From assembly GCF_003208055.1 (NCBI RefSeq), contig NZ_QJUE01000002.1:496001-560000 (forward strand): DNA of 64,000 bases. The letters are read 5' to 3'. The position numbers and the translations under genes were made by a program. How positions within the stretch are numbered: position 1 is the first letter of the stretch; every line of letters begins with the position of its first letter. The notes below the pieces were generated by a model. That model did not search any database, was not told where the DNA came from, and worked only from the letters and a program-made list of their open reading frames with translations. This DNA is from Prochlorococcus marinus XMU1408. Its GTDB lineage: Bacteria; Cyanobacteriota; Cyanobacteriia; PCC-6307; Cyanobiaceae. Shown in pieces: positions 18,353-27,539 of this stretch.

Positions 18353-18382
18353 TTTTATTTTTTAATTGTCTTAAATATGTAT

Positions 18383-19471
18383 TTATTCTAAGTCTAATGG
18401 TATTTCAACTATTTGATTAGTATTGGCAGACTTATAAGCAGCTACAACAAGCTCTAGACTATTTAATCCTGATTTTCCACTACAAATTGGATCTTCCTTT
18501 CCATTTAATACATTTATCATATTGAGGTAATATTTCTCATGTCCAAACCCATAAACATTATCTATTTTATAATTATTAAATTCTACTTTCTCTTTATCAT
18601 CCGAATTTATATCCTTAAAGTTCCAATATTTTATTTCATTTAAGGCAACACCTCCTATTTTCACACTTCCTTTTTCACCTAATACAGTAATAGAACCCTC
18701 AATATTATGTGGGAATGTAAGCATTGTTATTGCCATTGTTCCAAGTGTTCCCGACTCCCATGAAAATTGTAATGTTGCGGTATCTTCGCATTCAATTTCT
18801 CTTCCAAGAGTTGCTGTAAATGCATTTATTTTAATTATTGGTCCAATCAACCACTGTATTAAGTCAACATAATGAATACCTTGATTCATTAATGCTCCAC
18901 CATCTAAATTTTTTGTGCCTCTCCATTTATCTTGATCATAATAACTTTGAGGCCTCTGCCAGAATACATTTGCATTGACTAAGTAGATTTTCCCAAACCT
19001 TTTTTTTTCTATCTGCTCTTTCAATAGTTTTAAGGTTTTATTCAGTCTGTTTTGTTTCATTATAAATAATTTAACATCATTATCTTCACAAGCTTTTACC
19101 ATTTCTTTGGCATCCGTCCAATTAGTAGCCATTGGTTTTTCGGAACAACAATGAATACCTTTTTTAGCAGCCATAATTACCTGAGAGGAATGCATTCCAC
19201 TAGGAGTTGCAATTACGACAAGATCAATTTTTAGTTCATGCCTTTCGTGAGACTCCAGCATATGTTTATAGCTAGTAAAGCTGATTGGTGATTCACCAAT
19301 ACCCGCAAAATCTTTTTTTATTGATTGAATTACTGTTTGTATTCTTCCTTCTTCTGGATCGCAAATTGCTATCAAAGTTGCTTTGCTTGAATGATTATAT
19401 ATAGCCTTAATGTGATTCTTCGAGATCCTACCGCAACCAACCAAGGCAATATTTATTTTGTTGTCAGCCAT
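18383..19471 (-). CDS. wbpB: Gfo/Idh/MocA oxidoreductase, WbpB/WlbA-like
   Basis: A 362-residue NAD-dependent dehydrogenase. The N-terminus INIALVGCGRISKNH is typical of UDP-GlcNAcA 3-dehydrogenases (WbpB/WlbA). EKPMATNW supplies the conserved Glu-Lys-Pro and GGALMNQGIHYVDL the catalytic His region. I chose the ATG at 19471 over the upstream start at 19501. The enzyme oxidises C3 of UDP-GlcNAcA before transamination. Partners WbpA, WbpD and WbpE are all in this island. A CTAG box lies 34 bases upstream. It heads a minus-strand run with the flippase, the paralogue and the kinase. Confidence 0.75.
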   Translation of the reverse strand: MADNKINIALVGCGRISKNHIKAIYNHSSKATLIAICDPEEGRIQTVIQSIKKDFAGIGESPISFTSYKHMLESHERHELKIDLVVIATPSGMHSSQVIMAAKKGIHCCSEKPMATNWTDAKEMVKACEDNDVKLFIMKQNRLNKTLKLLKEQIEKKRFGKIYLVNANVFWQRPQSYYDQDKWRGTKNLDGGALMNQGIHYVDLIQWLIGPIIKINAFTATLGREIECEDTATLQFSWESGTLGTMAITMLTFPHNIEGSITVLGEKGSVKIGGVALNEIKYWNFKDINSDDKEKVEFNNYKIDNVYGFGHEKYYLNMINVLNGKEDPICSGKSGLNSLELVVAAYKSANTNQIVEIPLDLE

Positions 19472-19505
19472 TATTAAGCATATATAATCTAATTCTAACA
19501 TAAGA

Positions 19506-19517
19506 CTAGAATACTAG
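19506..19517. promoter_or_regulatory. CTAG box B
   Basis: CTAG-AATA-CTAG, embedded in ACTAGAATACTAGT (19505-19518). It lies 34 bases upstream of the WbpB-like start on the minus strand, the only promoter region visible for that four-gene run. Confidence 0.6.
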
Positions 19518-19579
19518 TTTTCTATTATGATGAACTCGTGACTCAATTAGGTTTGAAATAATTAATTAATTAATTATTT

Positions 19580-20305
19580 TTAGATATTATTTTTTTTATT
19601 ATTTTTAAATAAAAGAAAATGTGCATTATTCCTAAAGTATTGCGATTCTGAATATGGATCTGTCTTCTGTTTGAAAATAATACTGAAATCAAACTCTAAA
19701 AGTAAACTTTCGTAATCTAAAATATTATAGTTTCTATAAAGATAGGAGTCCTGTAGTGATTTCTTTTTATGGAAATCATATATTATTATATATTTAAATA
19801 AATTTGAATATTCATACAAATGTTTTGTTATTAATTTTTTATTTAGAAGGTAAAAAACTCTGTGATATATTGCACAATCAAAAGATTCTGATTTATAAGA
19901 TGCAAGTGTATCTTTTATAATTGATTTTGATATTTTATTTATAAATTTATATGATTTATCAGAATACTTTTCTCTACATACATCTATAGCTTTATTACTT
20001 ATATCATATCCTAAATATTTAATATCTTTTGAATGGTTAGTTATAATATTCTTTAGATTTGGAGCACTTCCGCATCCAAACTCAAAAAAGGTATTTAGTG
20101 AATATTTTTTAGATATATCAGAATAAATATTTCTTGACTTTTCCGTTGAATGATTATATTGATTATACCAAAATGAACTATTAATTATATGCCTATATTT
20201 CCAGTACATACTTGAATTGTATAATCTGTCAACAAGATTTTTAAAAATTTTTAAAGATTTTACTTTAGTAATTATTTTAATAATTATATGATTTTTAATA
20301 GACAT
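19580..20305 (-). CDS. SAM-dependent methyltransferase-like protein
   Basis: A 241-residue class I methyltransferase fold. Motif I is FFEFGCGSAPNLK (about 73-85), followed by YLGYDISNKA as the acidic second strand and a FDCAIYHRV segment. The target is unknown; in this setting O-methylation of a sugar is plausible. It is one of four methyltransferase-like genes in 3 kb. Strongly AT-rich. Confidence 0.6.
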   Translation of the reverse strand: MSIKNHIIIKIITKVKSLKIFKNLVDRLYNSSMYWKYRHIINSSFWYNQYNHSTEKSRNIYSDISKKYSLNTFFEFGCGSAPNLKNIITNHSKDIKYLGYDISNKAIDVCREKYSDKSYKFINKISKSIIKDTLASYKSESFDCAIYHRVFYLLNKKLITKHLYEYSNLFKYIIIYDFHKKKSLQDSYLYRNYNILDYESLLLEFDFSIIFKQKTDPYSESQYFRNNAHFLLFKNNKKNNI

Positions 20306-20466
20306 AAATCAAATTAATTTAATTTTCTATATTACTATTATAGAGATATTCTTATTTAATATCAGTCAATGGTTATTGTATATTTACATATTTATAAACC
20401 ATCTTAATTAGTTATAAAATATTTTAAATTAAAATTAAGTATAAATTTTATGAAATCGATACTTAT

Positions 20467-21177
20467 TTATAGCTTTCTTAGTAATGTAACATTTCCCCCA
20501 ACTAAAAATGGAAATAATGCACTTATTATAAAATATAAATATGGAAAATACCTAGATATTCTCCTTCCTAAAGGCGGAATCAAAGCTCCATTTCTTTGGC
20601 AAATGAGTTCTGTTAGAACACCAACTGAGAATATTTCTTTGATTCTTGATTTAGATAAACCATTGTAATTATGATTCCATGGCTTTGAATATCTCCAATC
20701 TTGAAGTATTATATATTTATTTTTTTTTGTAACTCTTATCATTTCCTTTGCTATTTCATCTGATTCAACCTTATCAATAGAGTGAATGAACATAGTTGAT
20801 TCATTAACCAAATCAAAACTATTAGATTCGAATTCTAAATTGGAGGCATCATTTATCATAAAATTTAGATTTGGATACTGATTTTTTGCTTTTTCCAATC
20901 TTTCTTTTATTAATTCAATGCCGTAAACATTTGATGGTAAAAAGCCAAGCTGAATAAATTTTATTGTTCCATTCCCATCTCCACATCCAACATCCAATAC
21001 TTTTAGAGTTTTTATTTTTCTTAAGTCGATAAAATTTAGTACTTTATAGAATGCAATATCACGAGCAAAAACTTGATAGAAGTTTTCTGGGTTAATTAGT
21101 GAATTTCTATATGCACCGCCTGTATTTTTTGAATATGTCTTGTACCAATCTATATTTTTTTGTAGATCTGTTGGCAT
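20467..21177 (-). CDS. SAM-dependent methyltransferase
   Basis: A 236-residue class I methyltransferase. Motif I is VLDVGCGDGNGT (about 60-71), followed by VYGIELIKERL, MINDASNLEFESNSFDLV and a late IILQDWR strand. It probably modifies a sugar or lipid precursor. It is divergent from 21243-21953, with a perfect CTAG box midway in the 65-base gap. Confidence 0.75.
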   Translation of the reverse strand: MPTDLQKNIDWYKTYSKNTGGAYRNSLINPENFYQVFARDIAFYKVLNFIDLRKIKTLKVLDVGCGDGNGTIKFIQLGFLPSNVYGIELIKERLEKAKNQYPNLNFMINDASNLEFESNSFDLVNESTMFIHSIDKVESDEIAKEMIRVTKKNKYIILQDWRYSKPWNHNYNGLSKSRIKEIFSVGVLTELICQRNGALIPPLGRRISRYFPYLYFIISALFPFLVGGNVTLLRKL

Positions 21178-21201
21178 TTATAAATCCAAAATACAAATGT
21201 T

Positions 21202-21215
21202 ACTAGAATTCTAGT
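21202..21215. promoter_or_regulatory. CTAG box C (perfect palindrome)
   Basis: ACTAGAATTCTAGT, a perfect 14-base palindrome centred in the 65-base gap between two divergent methyltransferase genes. The last T begins a TATGCT hexamer (21215-21220), a -10-like element for the plus-strand gene. The placement suits joint control of both directions. Confidence 0.65.
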
Positions 21216-21242
21216 ATGCTATGTCAATACTGAAATTCTTAT

Positions 21243-21953
21243 ATGAATGTAGGCGACAAGATAGAGACAGAGTCATCATCATGGAATTTTGCTGGCGATG
21301 TTCCTGAAAACTTCATTGAACATGCTAGAAAATCAATCCCTCTTTACAGAGAAGGACATAAATTAATAAGTGACTATAGCGATTTTTTTGTAAAGGATAA
21401 TAGTGTTTGTTATGAAATTGGAGTATCCACGGGTGAATTAATTTCTCAATTAGCTAAAAAGAATAAAAACAAAAAAAATATTACTTGGATTGGTATTGAT
21501 TCCGAAGAGAAAATGACAGAATTTGCTTCTAAATATACAGAAAATATTTCTAATATTAATATCATAAATCAGGATTGTGTCAATTTTGATTATGAACCAT
21601 CTGATATAATCATTTCATATTATTGTATTCAATTTATTTATCCAAAATATCGTCAATTACTTTTTAATAGGATTTATAAAAGTCTAAATTGGGGTGGAGC
21701 TTTCTTCTTGTTTGAAAAAGTAAGAGGACCTGACGCGAGATTTCAAGATATAGCTACATGTTGGTATAATGAGTGGAAGGAATCTAACGGTTTTAGTCCA
21801 AGTCAAATTTTAAATAAGACTAAGAGTCTTAAAGGTATTTTAGAACCTTTTTCAACGCAGGGTAATTTAGATTTATTAAGACAAGCAGGTTTTAAAGATA
21901 TTTCTACCATAATGAAATTTTCTTGTTTTGAAGGTTTTCTTGCTATAAAATAG
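21243..21953 (+). CDS. SAM-dependent methyltransferase, CmoA-like fold
   Basis: A 236-residue protein. CYEIGVSTGELISQL is motif I, ITWIGIDSEEKM the second strand and IIISYYCIQFI motif IV. The order and the IPLYREGHKLI helix recall CmoA-like methyltransferases. In this island a glycan or lipid substrate is more likely than tRNA. It is followed 10 bases later by another methyltransferase-like gene. Confidence 0.7.
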   Translation: MNVGDKIETESSSWNFAGDVPENFIEHARKSIPLYREGHKLISDYSDFFVKDNSVCYEIGVSTGELISQLAKKNKNKKNITWIGIDSEEKMTEFASKYTENISNINIINQDCVNFDYEPSDIIISYYCIQFIYPKYRQLLFNRIYKSLNWGGAFFLFEKVRGPDARFQDIATCWYNEWKESNGFSPSQILNKTKSLKGILEPFSTQGNLDLLRQAGFKDISTIMKFSCFEGFLAIK

Positions 21954-21963
21954 TAAATTTGAC

Positions 21964-22725
21964 ATGATTAACATATTATATAGCATTATAAAATTTATTT
22001 TATTAAAGATAAAAAACCTATTTTTCTTTAAATTACCTAGATCGTTTGCTATAAATTTATGGCCTACTAAAAGTTATGAGGTTTGGTTACTTATTCAATT
22101 TATTCTTTTACTTATTAAACCTCGAAAGATTGTTGAGTTTGGATCTGGCAGAAGCACTCATTATCTAGCTGAATATACACAAAAGTTTAATTGTAAATTT
22201 TATTCAATTGAAGAAAATATATTTTTTATATTTAGAAACTTAGTTGGTCTAAAATTAAGTTACCTAAATCAATTTAATTTGATTCACGTACCTACCAATG
22301 ATGATTGGTATAGTTTAAATAAACTTATCAAATATAACTACTTAAATGAAGCAGATTTTTTATTTATTGATGGGCCCAATGGATCTACAAAGTACTTTAA
22401 GAAAAGAAATGATAGGAATTCTTCAAAAGCTTTAAAATACTTTTCAGAAAATTATTCAAATCCTTTATGTATTATTATAGATGATTTACAAGACCAATCA
22501 GTAATGAATTTTAGTAATAGATTACTTATAAATAAAAATAATCTTTTTTTTATATTATTCAAATACAGTTCTAACAATTTAATACTCTTCTGTGTAGAAA
22601 ATAATTATAATTTTCCAATCAAAGAGTTTATTAAACTTTCAAAAATGGAGGATTTGTATATGTGTGGATCTGCTAAATTCGATGAAATACAAAATTATAT
22701 AGTTATGAATGATTTGATTTATTAG
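21964..22725 (+). CDS. methyltransferase-fold protein, membrane-proximal
   Basis: A 253-residue protein. Two hydrophobic N-terminal segments (about 5-25 and 40-52) precede a Rossmann motif IVEFGSGRSTHYL, then FLFIDGPNGS. That arrangement suggests a membrane-associated class I methyltransferase-like enzyme. The target is unknown. It is co-directional with 21243-21953 and ends at a strong terminator hairpin. Confidence 0.5.
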   Translation: MINILYSIIKFILLKIKNLFFFKLPRSFAINLWPTKSYEVWLLIQFILLLIKPRKIVEFGSGRSTHYLAEYTQKFNCKFYSIEENIFFIFRNLVGLKLSYLNQFNLIHVPTNDDWYSLNKLIKYNYLNEADFLFIDGPNGSTKYFKKRNDRNSSKALKYFSENYSNPLCIIIDDLQDQSVMNFSNRLLINKNNLFFILFKYSSNNLILFCVENNYNFPIKEFIKLSKMEDLYMCGSAKFDEIQNYIVMNDLIY

Positions 22726-22732
22726 ATTATAT

Positions 22733-22774
22733 TATTTAAAGTAATTTATATTTAAATTACTTTAAATATTTTTT
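22733..22774 (+). terminator. terminator hairpin with 16-bp perfect stem
   Basis: TATTTAAAGTAATTTA (22733-22748) and its exact complement (22753-22768), with a four-base loop, followed by Ts. It ends the methyltransferase unit. The stop codon of the convergent asparagine synthetase gene falls within the right side, so the two 3' ends overlap. Confidence 0.75.
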
Positions 22775-24563
22775 GCCATATAGCAACGTTATACAGTCTC
22801 CATCTTTCTTTTGAGTTTAATACATTCCATTTTTCTTCTAATTCCTTTATATTTGTGATTTCTAAAATTAAAGGTGAATTTCTTATAGTTGATAGCATTT
22901 CACGTGAGAACTTTTTGTCCCATGCTTTCTCAGGAGAATCATATCCTAACTTGCTTTTTCTCCACGCTATTTCACTTGGTAATTTATTTATGCTGCGTAT
23001 TGGATACTTTGTCCATCCATTTTTGACTTTAGAATCTGATTTTAAATTTAGACAATACTCAACTAGTTTATAATCTAAAAAAGGGACCCTAGCCTCTACT
23101 GAATTAGCCATTGAGTTTCTATCTTCTGATCTTAATATTTGTGGAAGCGATGTTTTTTTTAATTCTATTATTTGAGAATTAACTATATGTCCTCTTTGAT
23201 TTTTTAATTCTTCGTATAAATTATATGTTGGATCTATTGATAAATTAACAAAATTTAATCTATTTCTTAAATAAGATGTTCTTAACTTACTACTTCCCCC
23301 TCCTATTAAATATTTAATTAGACTCTTGTAATTTATATCGTTATTGTTATTATTTGAGTTTTTAATTTCATTTAGAAAACCTAATATACCATTTTTTCTG
23401 TATGTTGTTATTAACCTAGGTAATATTAGTCTTGTGTAACCTAGTAAAATTTCATCTGAGCCTTGCCCATCAAGCATTACTTTAAGACCTAAAGCTCTGG
23501 CTTTACTCATAACATTAAATTGCATAATGCTACTGGTTGACGCAAATGGTTCGTCTTGAAAAAAAATTATCTCATTAATAATTTTTTTAAAATATTCATA
23601 ACTTGGTGTTACATTTATCAAGCTACATCCAGCATGTTTAGCAGCTATTTCTGCATAATACGATTCATTTGTATCTTCTTCAGTAGATTTTGCATGTATT
23701 CCAAATAGTTTGTCTTTATTTTTTCTTGAATAAAGATTTGAAGCGAGTGTTACTATTAGGGAGCTATCCAAGCCTCCAGAAAGAGCTGTTCCTAATGAGA
23801 CATCACTCCTCATTCTGATTCTTATTGCATTATTAATGTGATATAAAAATTCATCAGGTTTAAATTCGTTTTCATCTATATTTATTTTTTTATTTAGATC
23901 GTACCAACATTTTATATACTTTTCTCCTTTACGATTTATTTTTAATGAGTGACCTGCTTCTAGTGAATTTATATCTTTAAAAAATGTATTATTTGTAGAA
24001 TTAGTGCATCCACTATATAAAAAAATCGATAGTTCTTCATAATTTACTTTACTTCCAAGTTTATCAATTCTTAATTGTTTAATTTCAGATCCAAAGTAAA
24101 AGCAATCAGAGTAAATAGACCAGTAAAATGGTTTAATTCCATATCTATCTCTTGAGCAGAATAATTCCTTATATTCTCTATCCCAAATAGCAAATGCCCA
24201 CATCCCATTAAATTTCTCCTGGCAATCTTCACCCCATTGAATATATGCTTTTAATAATACTTCGGTATCTGATTCTGTTTTGAATAAATGACCAAGCTTT
24301 ATGAGCTCTTTCTTTATTTCTATATAGTTATATATTTCTCCATTATATATTAATACATATCTTTCATCGACATTAAAAGGTTGATCTGATTCTCTTCTAA
24401 GATCTATTATAGAGAGTCTTCGATGTGCAAGTCCAATATGTTCATCATAATAGTAGCCCTCTGAGTCAGGCCCTCTGTGTTCAATCGCTTGATGTAACTT
24501 CTCAAGATGTTCTCTATTTATAGGTTTATCATTAATTGATAATATCCCAGATATTCCACACAT
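22752..24563 (-). CDS. asnB: asparagine synthetase B-type amidotransferase
   Basis: A 603-residue, two-domain enzyme. The N-terminal glutaminase starts MCGISGIL (Cys2 nucleophile) and has IEHRGPDSEGYY, RLSIIDL and YNGEIYNY. The synthetase domain has the ATP-pyrophosphatase loop LSGGLDSSL (about 265). All key residues are intact. In polysaccharide clusters such enzymes amidate uronic acids (as proposed for WbpS), which would fit the diacetamido-uronate pathway here; asparagine synthesis is the other option. Confidence 0.88.
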   Translation of the reverse strand: MCGISGILSINDKPINREHLEKLHQAIEHRGPDSEGYYYDEHIGLAHRRLSIIDLRRESDQPFNVDERYVLIYNGEIYNYIEIKKELIKLGHLFKTESDTEVLLKAYIQWGEDCQEKFNGMWAFAIWDREYKELFCSRDRYGIKPFYWSIYSDCFYFGSEIKQLRIDKLGSKVNYEELSIFLYSGCTNSTNNTFFKDINSLEAGHSLKINRKGEKYIKCWYDLNKKINIDENEFKPDEFLYHINNAIRIRMRSDVSLGTALSGGLDSSLIVTLASNLYSRKNKDKLFGIHAKSTEEDTNESYYAEIAAKHAGCSLINVTPSYEYFKKIINEIIFFQDEPFASTSSIMQFNVMSKARALGLKVMLDGQGSDEILLGYTRLILPRLITTYRKNGILGFLNEIKNSNNNNNDINYKSLIKYLIGGGSSKLRTSYLRNRLNFVNLSIDPTYNLYEELKNQRGHIVNSQIIELKKTSLPQILRSEDRNSMANSVEARVPFLDYKLVEYCLNLKSDSKVKNGWTKYPIRSINKLPSEIAWRKSKLGYDSPEKAWDKKFSREMLSTIRNSPLILEITNIKELEEKWNVLNSKERWRLYNVAIWQKIFKVI

Positions 24564-24672
24564 ATATGTATTTTATCATAATAAGTTTAATTATTATATT
24601 ATATATCCTAAAATTTATTAATTGAATATTGTTTAGACTTTGCTATATTATGATAAGTAATTTACCATTTAA

Positions 24673-25737
24673 GTGAAATTAATATATCTTGCGAATTTAA
24701 ATTCTATTCATACTACTAGATGGATTAATTATTTTGCAGATATAAAAGATAAGGATGTTTTTGTAGTTTCTTCAGCACCTTCTTCAGATAATCAAATTAA
24801 CAATAGTATTAATTATTTTATAATAAAATCTGTTTTTGACTTTTTTAAATTTTTTAAAGCAATTCTTACTCTTCGTTCTAGAAGTAATGACATTGTCCAT
24901 ATTCACTATTTAGGTTGGAATTCTTTATTTATTTTGTTTGCCAGCAAGTACAAAAAAATTATTCTTACTCCATGGGGTTGTGATATCTACGAAAATAGAA
25001 AAAATCTAATCAAGAGGATTTGGTTAAAGTATCTATTCCGGAAGGCTGACTATGTTATTTGTGATTCTATAAAGTTACTTAAATCCTCCTGTGAATTAGG
25101 AGCAGTAGAATCTAGGAGCTCAATAATTGCATTTGGTACTGATATAAAATTATATTCCAATATCAATAAACCTTTTTATGTTGATTCAACTAATCATAAA
25201 ATTTTAGTTGGTACAAATCGGCTAATGGAGCTTATTTATGATCCTTTTACATTCTTAAAAGCAGCAAAAGAATTGCTAAATAAAAATTCTAATTATATGT
25301 TTCTTCTAGCCAATGAAGGCTCTCTCAAACCTTCGATAGAGCAATATATTCTTAATAATAATCTACAAGACTCTGTAAAGCTTATTGGGAGGCAGCTTGG
25401 CACACAAAATATTAATTTTTATAATTCATTAGACATATATGTTTCTACATCACTTCGCGATGGAGGTTTATCCGCTAGTGTTGCAGAGGCAATGTCATGT
25501 GAAAGATTAGTCATTGTTTCGGATAATTCTGAGAATTCAAATTACATAGTTCATGGAAAGTCTGGGTATTTATTTAGCAATAAAGATTTCTATGAATTAT
25601 CTAGATTAATAGAACTCTCAACTTCTGATATATCTTTGTCGAGGGATATTGGTAAAAATGCAAGATCTATTATCAAAAAAGATTGTAATTTTCATATTGA
25701 GATGGATAAAGTTAATAAAGTCTATGATTCTATATAA
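24673..25737 (+). CDS. glycosyltransferase family 4
   Basis: A 354-residue GT4/GT-B enzyme. The C-terminal donor-site segment is TSLRDGGLSASVAEAMSC with the E-x7-E-like motif, and the N-terminal half has HIHYLGW and LTPWGCDIYE. It transfers a sugar from a nucleotide donor to a lipid-linked acceptor at the cytoplasmic membrane face. GTG start at 24673, divergent from the AsnB-type gene. Specificity cannot be read. Confidence 0.8.
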   Translation: MKLIYLANLNSIHTTRWINYFADIKDKDVFVVSSAPSSDNQINNSINYFIIKSVFDFFKFFKAILTLRSRSNDIVHIHYLGWNSLFILFASKYKKIILTPWGCDIYENRKNLIKRIWLKYLFRKADYVICDSIKLLKSSCELGAVESRSSIIAFGTDIKLYSNINKPFYVDSTNHKILVGTNRLMELIYDPFTFLKAAKELLNKNSNYMFLLANEGSLKPSIEQYILNNNLQDSVKLIGRQLGTQNINFYNSLDIYVSTSLRDGGLSASVAEAMSCERLVIVSDNSENSNYIVHGKSGYLFSNKDFYELSRLIELSTSDISLSRDIGKNARSIIKKDCNFHIEMDKVNKVYDSI

Positions 25738-25799
25738 CCTTATACTCATGTCTTTTGATTTCTATTTATATTGTATTAGTTATAATTTTTTATTTAATA

Positions 25800-26687
25800 T
25801 CATCTAATCCACCTACTTAAATCTTTGTTTATTAATTTTTCTAGTAATAAAATTTCTTCTTTATAATATATATTATTTAATTCAAGTTTTGTTTTATTAC
25901 TTAATTTTTTTGGCTCTGTCATCAGATGCTTTCTTGAATATCTTACTATCCTTGAATAAAGTTTATTAGGAATTAGTTTTCTTATTATCTTAATTCTTGA
26001 ATTAGTTCTATCAAATATATAGTTTATTAATTTATTTTTTGGAATTTTTATTTCTTCTTTTCCTTTTATGTGAAATTTGTTATTATGATTTGATTTGATT
26101 TTTAGGAAATTTAAAATCTCATTTATATATTTATGGCTATTTGTTCCATAAAGGTCTTCAAAGAGTACAAAATACATATTATCTTTTTTAAAATATTCTA
26201 AATAACGTTTAATTTGTACAGTATATAAACCCCTAGAAATATAATATGCTGGGCTATACCATTCGTTATAGGTACTATTATGCTTATCTATGTTCTCTGA
26301 TTTTATTGCATTAATAAATGAAAGATTCTTCTCTACACCTTCCATCAAATGAAAGTTATATTGAGAATACGCTCTTTCAATTGGATTTCTTAAAATAAAA
26401 ATTATTTTCAAATCCTCACCCAATGTTTTTTGGATTCTCTTAGGAACATAATTATATAACATATAATCAGGCGTACATTCTCCAATACATTTTTCATATT
26501 CAGCCTCTTTAAATTCATTTAAATACCACTCTAAACCTTTTTTATAGTTAGAATCTTTATCAAAAAAATGTATCTCTTTATTCTTTGGCATAAATATATT
26601 TTCGTTTTGAATTAGTATTTCATGAAAACTTGTTGTACCTGCTCTTTGTGTTCCAACACATATAAAATTAGGTAATTTATTTTTCAT
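25800..26687 (-). CDS. PAPS-dependent sulfotransferase
   Basis: A 295-residue sulfotransferase. The 5'-phosphosulfate-binding loop is GTQRAGTTS (12-20) and the 3'-phosphate-binding segment ILRNPIERAYSQY (98-110, with Arg100 and Ser108). An EIHFFD strand and ECTPDYM follow the family pattern. It probably sulfates a surface sugar using PAPS. It stands alone, divergent from the WbpD-like gene. Sulfated surface glycans would be notable for a nutrient-limited picocyanobacterium. Confidence 0.82.
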   Translation of the reverse strand: MKNKLPNFICVGTQRAGTTSFHEILIQNENIFMPKNKEIHFFDKDSNYKKGLEWYLNEFKEAEYEKCIGECTPDYMLYNYVPKRIQKTLGEDLKIIFILRNPIERAYSQYNFHLMEGVEKNLSFINAIKSENIDKHNSTYNEWYSPAYYISRGLYTVQIKRYLEYFKKDNMYFVLFEDLYGTNSHKYINEILNFLKIKSNHNNKFHIKGKEEIKIPKNKLINYIFDRTNSRIKIIRKLIPNKLYSRIVRYSRKHLMTEPKKLSNKTKLELNNIYYKEEILLLEKLINKDLSRWIR

Positions 26688-26777
26688 TTTTAATGTGTTG
26701 TATAAAATATTCTCTATGGATTCAGCTTAGTCGCAATTAATGGAGTATTTTATATTAAAAAGACAATCTGTTGATTC

Positions 26778-27365
26778 ATGACTCAATTCAACAATGTTGT
26801 AATCCATAAAACTTCTATAGTTGATGATGGTGCTTCTATTGGCAGAGATACAAAAATATGGCACTGGGTGCACATTTGCTCTAAAGCAACTATAGGTAAA
26901 AACTGTTCAATAGGTCAAAATGTTTTTATTGGAAATAATGTTGTTATAGGTGACAATGTGAAAATCCAAAATAATGTATCTGTCTATGACAACGTAATCC
27001 TTGAAGATTTTGTATTTTGTGGACCAAGTATGGTTTTCACTAATGTTTCTAAGCCAAGATCAGCTGTTAGTAGAAAAAACGAATATCAAGACACAATCGT
27101 AAGAAAAGGAGCAACTCTCGGTGCCAATTCTACAATCATATGTGGTGTCGAAATAGGCGAAAATGCCTTTATTGCAGCTGGCGCGTTAGTTAATTCAGAT
27201 GTAAAACCATATGCATTAATGATGGGTTTACCTGCAATTCATAGAGGTTGGATGAGTGCTTATGGAGAAAGAATACCCCTACCTCTTTCAGGTAGTAAAA
27301 CATGGATCTGTAAAAAAACAAATTCTATTTATAGGTTAAATGGAAACAGTTTAGTCTCTGAATAA
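26778..27365 (+). CDS. wbpD: left-handed beta-helix N-acetyltransferase, WbpD/WlbB-like
   Basis: A 195-residue hexapeptide-repeat acetyltransferase. Repeats such as [25 protein letters not shown] run through the N-terminal half; [10 protein letters not shown] and [14 protein letters not shown] match WbpD/WlbB, which acetylate the 3-amino group of UDP-2-acetamido-3-amino-2,3-dideoxyglucuronate. It lies directly upstream of WbpA but is separated from it by a strong terminator and a CTAG promoter. ATG start. Confidence 0.82.
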   Translation: MTQFNNVVIHKTSIVDDGASIGRDTKIWHWVHICSKATIGKNCSIGQNVFIGNNVVIGDNVKIQNNVSVYDNVILEDFVFCGPSMVFTNVSKPRSAVSRKNEYQDTIVRKGATLGANSTIICGVEIGENAFIAAGALVNSDVKPYALMMGLPAIHRGWMSAYGERIPLPLSGSKTWICKKTNSIYRLNGNSLVSE

Positions 27366-27377
27366 AGTTTTATTCCT

Positions 27378-27423
27378 ACAATCTATTCATTTATTTATTA
27401 AAATAAATGAATAGATTGTTTTA
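27378..27423 (+). terminator. terminator hairpin with 19-bp perfect stem
   Basis: ACAATCTATTCATTTATTT (27378-27396) pairs exactly with 27401-27419 around the loop ATTA, then TTTT. It separates the WbpD-like gene from the promoter of the next operon. It is unusually long and GC-poor for a terminator. Confidence 0.75.
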
Positions 27424-27502
27424 AGCTATATTTTCTAAATGGATGCCCATGGTATTGAAATATTAAATATTGGTTTAAATGAAATTGATTGTTTTGGGCA
27501 AC

Positions 27503-27530
27503 TATGCTAAATTTTATCTAGAAATCTAGT
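27503..27530 (+). promoter_or_regulatory. TATGCT -10-like element plus CTAG box D
   Basis: TATGCT (27503-27508) is followed nine bases later by CTAG-AAAT-CTAG (27518-27529). The box ends about 10 bases before the TTG start of the WbpA-like gene, so it must lie in the promoter or leader. It is the most compact example of the arrangement. Confidence 0.6.
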
Positions 27531-27539
27531 TACAATAGT

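Noticed and set aside
19557-19580. Run of TTAA/ATTA repeats
   Set aside because: Simple AT-rich low-complexity sequence, not a defined repeat element.
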